Below, piece by piece: positions 6,474-15,458 of a DNA stretch of 28,540 nt. The stretch lies in assembly GCA_964370625.1 (NCBI GenBank), contig CAYJKB010000027.1:1-28540 (forward strand), written 5' to 3'. A program made the translations under genes and the position numbers. Positions within the stretch are counted from its first letter, which is position 1; each line of letters opens with the position of its first letter. The notes beneath the pieces were generated by a model. It made no database searches. It had not been told where the DNA came from and saw only the letters and a program-made list of their open reading frames with translations. The stretch comes from CAYJKB01 sp964370625. GTDB taxonomy: Bacteria; Bacillota; Clostridia; Oscillospirales; Butyricicoccaceae.

Positions 6474-7853
6474 TTAACCTCTCGCTGTGTTAACTAGTCT
6501 TACAAGAGTTGTAACTGCTTGTTCAACAGTGTAAGTTGTTTTAGGCGAAAAAGTATTCATGGAAGTTCCGCCCATAACACTCTCATCATCTTCAGTTATA
6601 ATTGCTGAAATTTTAAGAACGCTATCTTTCGCCCATGATGAAACCTCATCAATATCAGCATATCTACTCTCAGGTGACATTTCATTAGTAGCAATTACAA
6701 GAATATCAGCAAGGTCTACTAAAATCTTTGCAGCTTGTTCACGAGTAAGATTTGCATAAGGGTCAAACTTACCCTCACCTACTCCATCAATAATTCCAAG
6801 TTCATACGCTATAAGCACACTGTAATCCATTGTATCAGTAAATGTATCATCATTTAGATCTTCTGGCAATGTGTAGTTATCAGCTACAAGGAAATTTACT
6901 ATAAGTCTGCAAAACTCAATACGTGTAATTTCTTCTTTGAAATATGTTGTATTAAATTGTTGATCTACATTACCTAAAGATACAATACCTAACTCTATTC
7001 CCTTTTCGATGTAAGGTTGTGCCCAAGTGCTAACTTCATCTCTACCATTTGGGTCAAAACCTGTGATAACATTTGCATTATTATCTAAAATCACAGAATA
7101 CACAGGGTCTGTTTCATTTGTGTCAACTGATGCATACCATTTACCGTCATCAAGTTCCATAATATGTGTATACTTATCAGTGATAATATTCATATCTCCA
7201 TCAATTAAGTAAGAAATACCCTCATCTTTTACAACATATCGATTTTCAGTGATAAACATGTCATTAAATTCTTCATAATCCATCCATGTTTTATATTCAT
7301 TTTGGCTTACAAGCATTGTTTTTGAATTAGCTGGTATCCAATAATCATCTTCGCCTACGTTATAGTAATATTCTGCATCATAAAATCCATGAGCTAAACC
7401 ATAAGAGTTAAACCATAAAAATGGTTCATCAAGTGAACTATAGGTATCAAGTATTGGTTCTATAAGCACTTTGAAATCTAAATCCATAAAACCATACTTA
7501 AGAACATCTATAGGTTCTCCAGCCTCCGAAGTTTCTTCATTATAGGTCGGAACACTAACTTCATTTGCTATAATAAGATATCCATCTGTGTTTATTCCGT
7601 GGATTTGATAAGGTGATTCTACAGGTAAAGCATCACCATTTGGCATAAGCTTAACATAATTAAGCTCACCTTTTTCTAACAGTTTGCTTCCGTCAGGCAG
7701 TTCAATGTAGTACAAAAATAAATCTTCATAATCCATTTGATTTTCAAAAGTTTGTACCCCAGCTACGTTATAAAGATCTTCTTGGTTTGTTGCATAAATA
7801 GGGGTCAGTGAAAGTAGCATTACAGTCGCCAGTGCTAGTGCAAGTTTTTTCAT
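6474..7853 (-). CDS. Exported protein with three C-terminal SLH domains
   Basis: Encodes 459 aa. A signal peptide covers residues 1-21 (MKKLALALATVMLL core, cleavage after IYA). The C-terminal half has three S-layer-homology modules at about 272-323, 337-385 and 397-453, with the usual SLH hallmarks: WAQPYIEKGIELGI, then ITRIEFCRLIV; YELGIIDG, then LTREQAAKILVD; and SSWAKDSVLKISAI. SLH triplets normally anchor proteins to secondary cell-wall polymers. The N-terminal 22-265 is acidic and aromatic-rich; the part around 119-150 weakly resembles WG/beta-repeat modules, but I do not recognise a catalytic domain. AAAGGGAGA precedes the ATG. It is monocistronic, with its own promoter and the shared terminator at 6391-6424. 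Confidence 0.85.
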   Translation of the reverse strand: MKKLALALATVMLLSLTPIYATNQEDLYNVAGVQTFENQMDYEDLFLYYIELPDGSKLLEKGELNYVKLMPNGDALPVESPYQIHGINTDGYLIIANEVSVPTYNEETSEAGEPIDVLKYGFMDLDFKVLIEPILDTYSSLDEPFLWFNSYGLAHGFYDAEYYYNVGEDDYWIPANSKTMLVSQNEYKTWMDYEEFNDMFITENRYVVKDEGISYLIDGDMNIITDKYTHIMELDDGKWYASVDTNETDPVYSVILDNNANVITGFDPNGRDEVSTWAQPYIEKGIELGIVSLGNVDQQFNTTYFKEEITRIEFCRLIVNFLVADNYTLPEDLNDDTFTDTMDYSVLIAYELGIIDGVGEGKFDPYANLTREQAAKILVDLADILVIATNEMSPESRYADIDEVSSWAKDSVLKISAIITEDDESVMGGTSMNTFSPKTTYTVEQAVTTLVRLVNTARG

Positions 7854-7976
7854 GATAATTCTCCCTTTCTACATTTAGTTTTCCTCTTTGGTTTAATAAC
7901 TTTAGATTATTTTTTAGTAATAATCAAGTTTAACTCTTTTAAAAAACAAAACTTAATTAAAATAATCTTTGATGAC

Positions 7977-8005
7977 ATTATACATCAAAAAAAATTTTAA
8001 AGCAA
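7977..8005 (-). promoter_or_regulatory. Promoter of the SLH-protein gene
   Basis: On the minus strand: TTGCTT (8005-8000), 17-base spacer, perfect TATAAT (7982-7977). The resulting leader is about 117 bases and AT-rich. The rest of 7854-8128 shows no gene. Confidence 0.5.
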
Positions 8006-8128
8006 GAAAAAGTTGGAAATTCTAATTCTATTTTGTCAAAATAACTGTTATGATGGTGTTAAATAAGTTTTTTAATAAAAGCTCACTTAAATAAATTTTT
8101 TAAATAATTTATAGCAAAATATTAATTG

Positions 8129-9292
8129 TTAATCTTTATTTAAAAATTCTTTCGCAAATTTTGCATACATACTAGCTGTAAGTGGCAATACATCCTCGTC
8201 AATATCAAAAAGACCATGATGATGTGCGATATCAGTATTTGGGATATTATCATTTTTACTACCCATGTGAAGGTAAGTTACTGGTGCAATTTCCATGAAC
8301 GCTGCAAAGTCTTCTGCCCCAAGTGATAATGGTTGTTCGAACACCTTATCCTCACCTAAAATTTCACGAGCACAATCACGTGCAATATTAGTAAGATGTG
8401 GGTCATTATTTACCAAATCTGCTGTCACTTCAAACCTTACCTCAGCTTTACATTTAAACGCTGCAGCTGTATTTTCAGCAAAACGTTTAATTGCTGCACG
8501 ATTTTTTTCACGAAGTTCTTTTTTAAGTGTACGACAACTTCCCTCTAAATAAGCACTTTCAGGCAGAATGTTAAATGCTGTACCTGATCTAAAAATACCA
8601 ACAGTCAACACCGTCGGGTCAAGTGGGCTATTCTCATGTGACATCATAGCTTGTAAATTTTGTACAAGTGATGCACCAGCAAGCAAAGCGTCTGCCCCAC
8701 GCTCAGGTGTTGAGCCATGACACCCTAGCCCTGTAATTTCAATAAAGTATTTATCATTAGCCGCTGACATAGGTCCTTCTTTAATAGTTGCACAGCCTGT
8801 AGGATAACCACTGTTAACATGCATAGCAAAAACTCCATCTAAATCATTTACAGCACCGCTGTCTACAACTGAACGTGCCCCCATTCCGTTTTCTTCTCCA
8901 GGTTGGAAAATTGCCTTAACAGTACCCTCAAACTCCATATCTTTAAGCACTAGAATTGCACCCATTAATGATGCTGCATGTCCATCATGACCACAAGCAT
9001 GCATAATACCTTTATTCTGTGAAGCATATTCTAAAGGAGAAAGTTCGTCCATCTCAAGAGCATCAATATCTGCCCTAAGCCCTACCGTTTTACCACTATT
9101 TTTGCCTTTTAAAATGGCAACTGTGCCATTAACTCCAGCTTCTATCCACTCAACACCCCACTCTGTAAGGATATTTCTTATATACTCAGTAGTATTAAAC
9201 TCCTGCATACTAGGTTCAGGATTTTTATGCATATATCGTCTAATTTCGACCATTTTATCACGATGTTGAAATGCTTTTTCTTTAATATTCAT
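8129..9292 (-). CDS. M20-family amidohydrolase (HipO/AbgB-like N-acyl amino acid or peptide hydrolase)
   Basis: Encodes 387 aa, normal for the M20D amidohydrolases. These cytosolic metal enzymes split N-acyl or N-aryl amino acids and small peptides. Visible motifs: RADIDAL (73-79), HACGHDGH (98-105, with the Cys and His ligands), PGEENG (131-136), the His of MHV (157-159), GLGCHGSTPE (188-197, dimerisation-domain loop, usually GxGGHG), SLGAEDFA (323-330) and a terminal HHHGLFDIDE with the last metal-binding His. AAAGGA lies 10 bases before the ATG. It is the last gene of the peptide-transporter operon, 18 bases after the DUF1028 gene, which suggests that it hydrolyses the imported compounds. 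The exact substrate is unknown. No clear terminator follows; the downstream region is only AT-rich. Confidence 0.92.
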   Translation of the reverse strand: MNIKEKAFQHRDKMVEIRRYMHKNPEPSMQEFNTTEYIRNILTEWGVEWIEAGVNGTVAILKGKNSGKTVGLRADIDALEMDELSPLEYASQNKGIMHACGHDGHAASLMGAILVLKDMEFEGTVKAIFQPGEENGMGARSVVDSGAVNDLDGVFAMHVNSGYPTGCATIKEGPMSAANDKYFIEITGLGCHGSTPERGADALLAGASLVQNLQAMMSHENSPLDPTVLTVGIFRSGTAFNILPESAYLEGSCRTLKKELREKNRAAIKRFAENTAAAFKCKAEVRFEVTADLVNNDPHLTNIARDCAREILGEDKVFEQPLSLGAEDFAAFMEIAPVTYLHMGSKNDNIPNTDIAHHHGLFDIDEDVLPLTASMYAKFAKEFLNKD

Positions 9293-9310
9293 ATAAAATT
9301 ATTCCTTTTA

Positions 9311-9979
9311 TTATTTATATTCAGTCTTAATTTTTTCTGTCCAAGGTATGTAATTTTCCATAATAGTATCATAATTTCGGCTGAAAATATCGTAAAGTTC
9401 TTTAGTAGCATTGTCGCTATCATCTATTCTAAAGTCAATAAATGGAAACGAATTTTCACCATGAACTTTTATAACAGCTGCCTTCTTCCCTCTTTTATCT
9501 CCTCCAGCATAGTCACCTGCTAAAAGTGCTTTCATTAAAGCTTTTGAGAAGTTTTTCTCAGATAAAAAAGCACTCTCCATATCCAGCAGAACTTTCTCTG
9601 ATGTAAGAATATTTCCTGCTATAGCGTAATTTTGACCTATAATATGTCCGAAGTATGGATCATTTCCCTGTCCTGTATGTGCGACTGCCACACCGTTTTT
9701 ATCTATGACACTAACTTGACGCAAATTAGCAGCTTTATCCTGTGACAACACCTCTAACAAAGCCGTCTGAGGGTCTTTGCCCTCAATTAGCTTATCAGCT
9801 ATATCTTGAGGCAATAGTGGGTTTGTAAATCCCTGTGATGCTATAACAGCTACTCCACTTTTAATAAATGGTGTAAATGCACCAAGTCCTGGATAAAAAG
9901 AAGCTGATGCCCCTCCGAAAGCACCTGTTTTTGGGTCTCTTGCTATGATTGAGAATGTATTACAAAAAAAATCATTCAT
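9311..9979 (-). CDS. DUF1028 family protein
   Basis: Encodes 222 aa. The N-terminal NTFSIIARDPKTGAFGGA, ASQGFTNPLL, the AHTG motif, YAIAGNIL and AGGDKRGKKAA match the conserved blocks I know for DUF1028 (PF06267), including the A-G-G-D-x-R-G-x-x-A signature. The family is, as I recall, placed among Ntn-hydrolase-like folds. No activity can be assigned from sequence, though an amide-bond hydrolase would suit this context between a peptide transporter and an M20 amidohydrolase. The ATG at 9979 was chosen because AAAGGG lies 8 bases before it; a GTG at 9988 overlaps that ribosome site. It lies 12 bases after the stop of the ATPase gene and so is in the same operon. Confidence 0.85.
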   Translation of the reverse strand: MNDFFCNTFSIIARDPKTGAFGGASASFYPGLGAFTPFIKSGVAVIASQGFTNPLLPQDIADKLIEGKDPQTALLEVLSQDKAANLRQVSVIDKNGVAVAHTGQGNDPYFGHIIGQNYAIAGNILTSEKVLLDMESAFLSEKNFSKALMKALLAGDYAGGDKRGKKAAVIKVHGENSFPFIDFRIDDSDNATKELYDIFSRNYDTIMENYIPWTEKIKTEYK

Positions 9980-9991
9980 AAGATTCACCCT

Positions 9992-10954
9992 TTAAATTAA
10001 CTGACATGCGACAAAATGACCTTCTGACACTTCACGCAAAGTTTGAGGTTTCACCTTGCACTCCTCAGTAACTTTAGTACAACGAGTTGAAAAAGGACAT
10101 CCCAAAGGTGGATTTAATTGGTCTGGAAGTTCTCCAATCTCATGTTTTTGAATTTTTCTATCTTCTGGGCTATGTGCCGGAATAGAAGAAATAAGAAGTT
10201 GCGTATATGGGTGACGTGGATTTTCATAAAGTTCTTTTGCAGAAGCAAGCTCAACCATATGTCCTAAATACATAACTGCAATTTTGTCACTTACGTATTC
10301 AACAGTCGCAAGGTTATGTGAGATGAAAATCATACCAATATTAAACTCTTTCTTTAAATCACAAAATAGATTTAAAATCTGTGTTTGAATTGAAACGTCA
10401 AGCGCTGCTACTGGCTCGTCAGCTACGACAAGTTTAGGTTTTAAAATAAGTGCTCTAGCAATACTAATTCTTTGTCTTTGACCACCTGAAAATTCATGTG
10501 GATAACGTGAAAGTGCATCTTTCGGCATATTAACCTTTTGAAGCATTTCTGATATACGGTCACTCCACTGAGCCTTTGGCACTCCATGATGCTTAAGTGG
10601 TTCTTCTAAAATTTCCTTGATAGTCATTCTAGGGTTAAAGGACGCATAAGGGTCTTGAAAAACCATTTGAAACCCTTCACGTGTTTTACGAAGATTTTCG
10701 CCACCAAGTTTTTCTATATTATTCCCGTCAAACAAAATCTCACCACTTGTAGAGTCAATTAATCTCATAATAATACGAGCAAGTGTAGATTTTCCACAAC
10801 CACTTTCTCCAACAATTCCAAGTGTTTGTCCTGCTTCTAAAGTAAAGCTGATGTTGTTAACTGCTTTAAGTGATTGTTGCTTTTTAGGATTTCTGCTTTT
10901 TTTTGTAATAAAAATTTTATTTACATTTTTAAGTTCTAATAAATTTCTGCTCAC
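9992..10954 (-). CDS. dppF/oppF: Oligopeptide/dipeptide ABC transporter ATPase, OppF/DppF type
   Basis: Encodes 320 aa. Walker A GESGCGKST (49-57), Q-loop Q100, signature FSGGQRQR (155-162), Walker B LVVADEP (175-181) and H-loop His213 are all present, so it should be an active ATPase. The C-terminal oligopeptide-transporter extension begins around ENPRHPYT (245-252) and has Cys286, Cys292, Cys299 and Cys317, the spacing known to bind an iron-sulfur cluster in some DppD-type ATPases. The start is a GTG placed directly after the TAA of the preceding ATPase gene, with AGGAG inside that gene's end, so translation is probably coupled. It works as a heterodimer with the OppD-like protein at the inner side of the membrane. 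Confidence 0.93.
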   Translation of the reverse strand: MSRNLLELKNVNKIFITKKSRNPKKQQSLKAVNNISFTLEAGQTLGIVGESGCGKSTLARIIMRLIDSTSGEILFDGNNIEKLGGENLRKTREGFQMVFQDPYASFNPRMTIKEILEEPLKHHGVPKAQWSDRISEMLQKVNMPKDALSRYPHEFSGGQRQRISIARALILKPKLVVADEPVAALDVSIQTQILNLFCDLKKEFNIGMIFISHNLATVEYVSDKIAVMYLGHMVELASAKELYENPRHPYTQLLISSIPAHSPEDRKIQKHEIGELPDQLNPPLGCPFSTRCTKVTEECKVKPQTLREVSEGHFVACQLI

Positions 10955-11929
10955 TTATATTGTTTCTCCTTTCAGACAAGTGCAAAAATGGTTTTCACCA
11001 ACTAGCGTAAGGATTGTCTGTTTTTCACAAGTTTCATCAGCAAACTCACAGCGAGTACGGAAACTACAACCTGACGGTACATCGGATAAAACAGGTGGTT
11101 GACCTGGTATTGGTTTCATTCTCTCCGAAGTTCCAAGTTTTGGAATGCACCCCATAAGTCCTTTAGTGTAAGGGTGACGTGGATTATGAAACAGCTCGTG
11201 TACGCTTGCTTTTTCAACTATTTCACCTGCATACATAACAGCAACACTGTCACAAATTTCTGCAACAACTCCAAGGTCATGTGTAATTAAAAGTATACCC
11301 ACTCCTGTGCTATCACGAAGTTCAAGCATAAGGTCTAAAATCTGTGCTTGCATTGTAACGTCCAGCGCTGTGGTCGGCTCGTCAGCAATTAAAACTTCAG
11401 GATTGCACATCAGTGACATTGCAATAATCGCACGCTGGCGCATTCCTCCCGAAAACTGGAATGGATATTCTTCTGCTCTTATTTCAGGCGCTGGAATACC
11501 TACTTTACGAAGCATTTCGACAGCGTTTTTCATTGCTTCTTTATGACTTTTGTTATAGTGGATAATCTCAGGCTCTGCAACTTGTTTACCCACTTTTATA
11601 ACAGGATTTAGCGAGGTCATGGGATCTTGGAAAATCATAGCAATACGATTTCCACGAATTTCCCTCATATCTTTTTCTTTTTTATCTATTAAGTTTTCAC
11701 CGTCAAATATAATGCTTCCATTTACGTTCTCATGCTTTTTATGTCCAATCAAGCCTATGATACTGCTTGAAGTTACTGATTTTCCACAGCCACTTTCTCC
11801 AACAAGAGCCATAATTTCGCCTTTGTGAAGTGTAAAGCTAACTCCATTTACAGCATGTATTTTTCCACGCCTTGTATCAAATGATACCTCGAGGTCTTTT
11901 ATTTCCAGTGCTATTTTATTCTTATTCAT
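10955..11929 (-). CDS. dppD/oppD: Oligopeptide/dipeptide ABC transporter ATPase, OppD/DppD type
   Basis: Encodes 324 aa. Walker A GESGCGKS (44-51), Q101, signature FSGGMRQR (159-166), Walker B VLIADEP (179-185) and His217 are intact. MRQR in place of QRQR in the signature is typical for the D subunit and distinguishes it from the F subunit next door. The C-terminal extension has Cys288, Cys294, Cys301 and a Cys316/Cys318 pair, a likely iron-sulfur site as in characterised DppD proteins. GGAGGG lies before the ATG. The gene starts 10 bases after the permease stop, and its stop touches the GTG of the following gene. Confidence 0.93.
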   Translation of the reverse strand: MNKNKIALEIKDLEVSFDTRRGKIHAVNGVSFTLHKGEIMALVGESGCGKSVTSSSIIGLIGHKKHENVNGSIIFDGENLIDKKEKDMREIRGNRIAMIFQDPMTSLNPVIKVGKQVAEPEIIHYNKSHKEAMKNAVEMLRKVGIPAPEIRAEEYPFQFSGGMRQRAIIAMSLMCNPEVLIADEPTTALDVTMQAQILDLMLELRDSTGVGILLITHDLGVVAEICDSVAVMYAGEIVEKASVHELFHNPRHPYTKGLMGCIPKLGTSERMKPIPGQPPVLSDVPSGCSFRTRCEFADETCEKQTILTLVGENHFCTCLKGETI

Positions 11930-11939
11930 AAAATCCCTC

Positions 11940-12776
11940 CTATTTCGTATTCTTGATTTTAGGGTCGATTAAATCACGCAGACCATCACCCATAATATTA
12001 AAAGCTAAAACAACTAATGTGATTGCAACACCTGGAAAAACTGAGTTCCACCAATAAAGTTCCATTAATGCATTCCCATCACTTAGCATAATCCCCCACG
12101 ATGGAGTATCAGGTTCTGCACCTATTCCCATAAAGCTAAGTGCAGCTTCTGATAAAATTGCAAAGGCTAAAGATAGCGTAATTTGTACGATAACAGGTGG
12201 CATGATATTCGGTAGTATATGACGATAAATCAAAGTTCTATCTGGCACGCCTATACATCTTGCTGCCTCGATATAAAGTGAACCTTTTATATTCATTGTA
12301 GCTCCACGTGCAATTCTTGCAAAGATTGGTGTGTATACAATTGCTATAGCTATCGTTATGTTATTAAGGCTAGGTCCTAAGATTGACATTACTAAAAGTG
12401 CTAATAAAATTTCTGGAAATGAGAACATCATATCTGTCGTTCTCGAGATTATATTGTCGATAACTCCACCATAATACCCTGCGACTATTCCAAAGAAAAC
12501 TCCAATCACAGTCGAGAATGTAACTGCCGTTATTGATACTTGAAGTGAAATTCTGCTTCCAAAAATTATTCTTGAGAAGATATCTCGTCCAAAGTTATCT
12601 GTTCCGCAAATATGTTCTGCGCTAGGTGGCTGATTTATTACTGTTCCGTCCATAAAATACGGGTCGTAAGGTGCGATAACTGGGGCGAAAATCGCCATAA
12701 CTAAAAATAGGAGAATTAAAATCGTACCTATCATTAAGAGTTTATTTTTAAGAAAATTATGTAAAATATCTGACAT
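11940..12776 (-). CDS. dppC/oppC: Peptide ABC transporter permease, OppC/DppC type
   Basis: Encodes 278 aa with about six membrane segments. The N-terminal OppC_N segment (LLMIGTILILLFLVMAIFAP) is followed by HICGTDNFGRDIFSRIIFGS, the C-subunit hallmark. The ATPase-docking EAA loop reads EAARCIGVPDRTLIYRHILP (about 169-188). Family length is normal. AAAGGA lies 7 bases before the ATG, and the gap to the preceding permease gene is 17 bases. It pairs with the OppB-like protein to form the membrane channel. Confidence 0.93.
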   Translation of the reverse strand: MSDILHNFLKNKLLMIGTILILLFLVMAIFAPVIAPYDPYFMDGTVINQPPSAEHICGTDNFGRDIFSRIIFGSRISLQVSITAVTFSTVIGVFFGIVAGYYGGVIDNIISRTTDMMFSFPEILLALLVMSILGPSLNNITIAIAIVYTPIFARIARGATMNIKGSLYIEAARCIGVPDRTLIYRHILPNIMPPVIVQITLSLAFAILSEAALSFMGIGAEPDTPSWGIMLSDGNALMELYWWNSVFPGVAITLVVLAFNIMGDGLRDLIDPKIKNTK

Positions 12777-12793
12777 GATTATGTCCTTTCCAA

Positions 12794-13738
12794 TTAATAT
12801 TTAATCTGAGGGTTTAGGAATGTATAGCTTATATCAACTATTAAATTGACAAGTACAAACATAGTAGTAATTGTCATAACCGTCCCTTGGATTAGAAGAT
12901 AATCACGGTCTGAAATGGCGTTAAGTGCAAGAGATCCAATTCCTGAAATTGAGAAAATACGCTCTATTACAACTGACCCCCCTAAAAGAGAACCAGTTTG
13001 CAAGCCTAAAATCGTAACTATATTAATCATTGTATTACGTGCTACATGTCCATAAATTAGTCTAAACCCTTGTACTCCCTTAGCTCTTGCCATTTTGATA
13101 TACTCTTGATCCATTACCTCTACAATTGCAGAACGTGAAGAGCGCATTACAACAGCACTAACTGCTCCACCTAGTGCTATAGCTGGCATTGTCATATAAT
13201 GAAGGTTTTCAAGCAAGCCTTCTGACGCTGGTACATAACCACCTGTTGGGAATAAACCAAGATTTAACGATAAGAATAATATCATCATGCTTCCTAACCA
13301 AAAGTTTGGCACCGAGATACCAACAAGTCCTACAGATGATACAAGTGAATCAGGTAAACGATTACGATAAATTCCTCCTATATATCCAAGTGGAATACCA
13401 ACTAAAATCGCAAACAATAGGCTCATTCCTGTAAGTTGTAATGTTTTTGGAAGTGCATTTAGAATTAGGTGAATTACAGGCTCTTTTGAGATATAAGAAT
13501 ATCCTAAATCACCTTGAAAAAGGTTCGTAATCCAAATACTATACTGTGTAATTAAAGACTTATCAAGTCCTAACTGTGCTCGCAAAGCGGCTGCAGCTTC
13601 TTCTGTGTATAAGTTGCCGAGTACAATTGTTGCAAAATCACTTTCAATAAACATTCTTATTGGAAAGAAAATTGCAATCGAAATTAAAAATAGTACAGGA
13701 ATTGTACTAAGTATTCGTTTGATAATATAATCTAACAT
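12794..13738 (-). CDS. dppB/oppB: Peptide ABC transporter permease, OppB/DppB type
   Basis: Encodes 314 aa from ATG 13738, which has AGGAG 10 bases upstream and gives the standard beginning MLDYIIKRILSTIPVLFLIS. A longer frame to 13822 would run into the terminator hairpin and is rejected. Six membrane segments are visible. The large loop typical of B subunits (LRAQLGLDKSLITQY) and the EAA loop (YIKMARAKGVQGFRLIYGHV) are present. The binding-protein gene lies upstream, separated by a hairpin and a second promoter, so the channel and ATPase genes could be expressed at a different level from the binding protein. Confidence 0.93.
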   Translation of the reverse strand: MLDYIIKRILSTIPVLFLISIAIFFPIRMFIESDFATIVLGNLYTEEAAAALRAQLGLDKSLITQYSIWITNLFQGDLGYSYISKEPVIHLILNALPKTLQLTGMSLLFAILVGIPLGYIGGIYRNRLPDSLVSSVGLVGISVPNFWLGSMMILFLSLNLGLFPTGGYVPASEGLLENLHYMTMPAIALGGAVSAVVMRSSRSAIVEVMDQEYIKMARAKGVQGFRLIYGHVARNTMINIVTILGLQTGSLLGGSVVIERIFSISGIGSLALNAISDRDYLLIQGTVMTITTMFVLVNLIVDISYTFLNPQIKY

Positions 13739-13768
13739 TGGGTTTTCGCTCCTAAACATAAAAATAAA

Positions 13769-13781
13769 CAGATTAAATCTG
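13769..13781. promoter_or_regulatory. Small palindrome downstream of the second dpp promoter
   Basis: CAGATTAAATCTG has perfect 6-base arms around one central base. It begins 8 bases downstream of the -10 box at 13790-13795, at about the start of transcription. It is short, so it may be chance or an operator. Confidence 0.35.
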
Positions 13782-13789
13782 CAAATTGT

Positions 13790-13818
13790 AGTATAGCACA
13801 AAAAGGCCCACCAATCAA
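13790..13818 (-). promoter_or_regulatory. Second promoter for the permease/ATPase genes
   Basis: On the minus strand: TTGATT (13818-13813), 17-base spacer ending in TGC, TATACT (13795-13790). The extended -10 and ideal spacing make it convincing. It is built into the downstream arm of the terminator-like hairpin at 13800-13848. Confidence 0.55.
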
Positions 13819-13848
13819 TCATTTTTTGATTAATCAGCAGGTCTTTTT
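13800..13848 (-). terminator. Terminator or attenuator between binding-protein and permease genes
   Basis: On the minus strand, a 21-base arm pairs with its partner through Watson-Crick and G-U pairs with one mismatch, around an A-rich loop, and ends in GGGCCTTTTT. On the plus strand the same arms have several mismatches, so it is directional. It begins 9 bases after the binding-protein stop. Such hairpins commonly let the binding protein be made in excess over the channel. Confidence 0.75.
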
Positions 13849-13856
13849 ATATATTA

Positions 13857-15431
13857 CTAGTTAATTGTTAAATCTTTTAACCAAGTTGTTGTTGCTGTTG
13901 GGTGAACTACATAATTTGAAATATTATCACGCATTGCAACAGTGTAGTTATTCATGTAAAGGAATACCATCGGAGCATCTTCTGCTACGATTTTTTGAAT
14001 ATCTGCATAAACTGACATACGTTCAGCTTCATCAAGAGTAGTTCTTCCCTTTTCAAGAAGTACATCTAATTCAAGATTCGCATATTTTTGTTGATTGAAA
14101 GCACCTTGTGAGTGGAATAGGTTGTACATATACTCATCTGCATCTACAAACCCTGACCAACCTACAACAGCCATATCAAAATTACCACTATTTAGATTTT
14201 CAAAGAATAAACCTGTTTCAAGTGCTGAAATTGTAATAGTAATGCCAGCTTCAGCCGCTTGTTGTTTAATCATTTGAGCTGCATCTACTTGGTATTGCCA
14301 GTCTGAACCTGCAATAATTTCAAGTTCAATTTGACCTTCAGCGTATCCAGCATCAGCTAGAATAGTCTTTGCTTTTTCTACATCACGTGCAGGATATACA
14401 TCTAAATCAGCATATGCATCATGAGTTTCTGGAATATTTGCAACTGTTAAAGGAGTTGCATTACCCATTTTAACTGCTGCATTGATAGCATCACGGTCAA
14501 TAGCATTTGCAAGTGCTTGTCGAACTGCAACATCACTTAGGTATTCATTTTCACAGTTCATACCAAGATATTCCCAGAAAGTACCTGGAACTGATTCTAC
14601 TACAACACCTTCAGCATCTTTTAATACAGCAACTTCTTGTTCTGTAACATCGACAATCATGTCAATTTCTCCGTTACGCAGTGCTGCTGAGCGAGCTGTT
14701 GAATCTTCGATTGTACGGAAAACTACTTGGTTTATAGAAGGTTTTCCTGCTTCCCAGTACTCAGTGAATTTATCTAGTGTAAGTGCTGTTCCCACTTCCC
14801 ATTTATTTAGCATAAATGGACCTGTACCTGCATCAGCATTAGAAAGGCTGCCTCCATTAGCTTCAACAACATCTTTATCAACGATTACATTGTTAGGGTG
14901 TGCAAGATAAGTTGCAAAAGGTGCAAATGGCTGAGAAAGCGTAATTACTACAGTGTAATCGCCTTCACTTACAATGTTTTCCATGTATTCAAAATGAGAA
15001 GCACGAACACCTTCATTTTTAATACGGTTTAAAGAATAAACAACATCTTCTGCTGTCATTTCACGACCGCTATGGAATTTTACGCCTTCTACAAGGTGTA
15101 GTGTATAAGTTAGGCTATCCTCGCTTACTTCGTAAGACTTAGCAAGAGATGGTGCAACCTCACCATATACAGTTGTGTAAGTTAGCAGTGAGTTATACAT
15201 ATTCTCAATTGCACGAATAGCCGCCTCGTCAGCTGCCATATGAGGATCAAGCCCGCTTGGGTCTGATTGCTTTGCAACGATAAGAGTATCTTTAGCTTCA
15301 GTTCCCTCATTACCCTGTGCAGTATCATCACCAGTATCTACCACCGGTTCTGTACCAGTTCCACATGCTGCCATGCCAAGAGCCATCGCAAGTGCAAGTA
15401 AAGCTGATAGGATTCTTCTTTTAAGTTTCAT
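13857..15431 (-). CDS. Peptide ABC transporter substrate-binding lipoprotein (SBP family 5, DppA/OppA type)
   Basis: Encodes 524 aa, normal for family 5. A lipoprotein signal with MAAC makes Cys23 the lipidated residue, followed by a low-complexity acidic linker to about residue 47. The domain begins with LIVAKQSDPSGLDPHMAADE, and the family-5 signature region is LVEGVKFHSGREMTAEDVVY (about 117-136). It is anchored to the outside of the membrane and delivers ligand to the OppBCDF-like complex. Family 5 binds peptides, but also glutathione, nickel chelates and other compounds, so the ligand is not certain. GGAGGAAAG lies before the ATG. It has its own promoter at 15497-15525 and an inverted repeat in its short leader. 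Confidence 0.93.
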   Translation of the reverse strand: MKLKRRILSALLALAMALGMAACGTGTEPVVDTGDDTAQGNEGTEAKDTLIVAKQSDPSGLDPHMAADEAAIRAIENMYNSLLTYTTVYGEVAPSLAKSYEVSEDSLTYTLHLVEGVKFHSGREMTAEDVVYSLNRIKNEGVRASHFEYMENIVSEGDYTVVITLSQPFAPFATYLAHPNNVIVDKDVVEANGGSLSNADAGTGPFMLNKWEVGTALTLDKFTEYWEAGKPSINQVVFRTIEDSTARSAALRNGEIDMIVDVTEQEVAVLKDAEGVVVESVPGTFWEYLGMNCENEYLSDVAVRQALANAIDRDAINAAVKMGNATPLTVANIPETHDAYADLDVYPARDVEKAKTILADAGYAEGQIELEIIAGSDWQYQVDAAQMIKQQAAEAGITITISALETGLFFENLNSGNFDMAVVGWSGFVDADEYMYNLFHSQGAFNQQKYANLELDVLLEKGRTTLDEAERMSVYADIQKIVAEDAPMVFLYMNNYTVAMRDNISNYVVHPTATTTWLKDLTIN

Positions 15432-15458
15432 ATCTTTCCTCCATAAAACATGTAAGCT

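Noticed and set aside
13739..13822. 28-residue N-terminal extension of the OppB-like permease
   Set aside because: It runs into the promoter and terminator hairpin. The standard OppB start with AGGAG is at 13738.
14482..14910. 142-codon plus-strand frame opposite the binding-protein gene
   Set aside because: It is Ser/Thr-rich antisense with no ribosome site and lies wholly within a well-recognised gene. The same holds for other long frames opposite the transporter genes.
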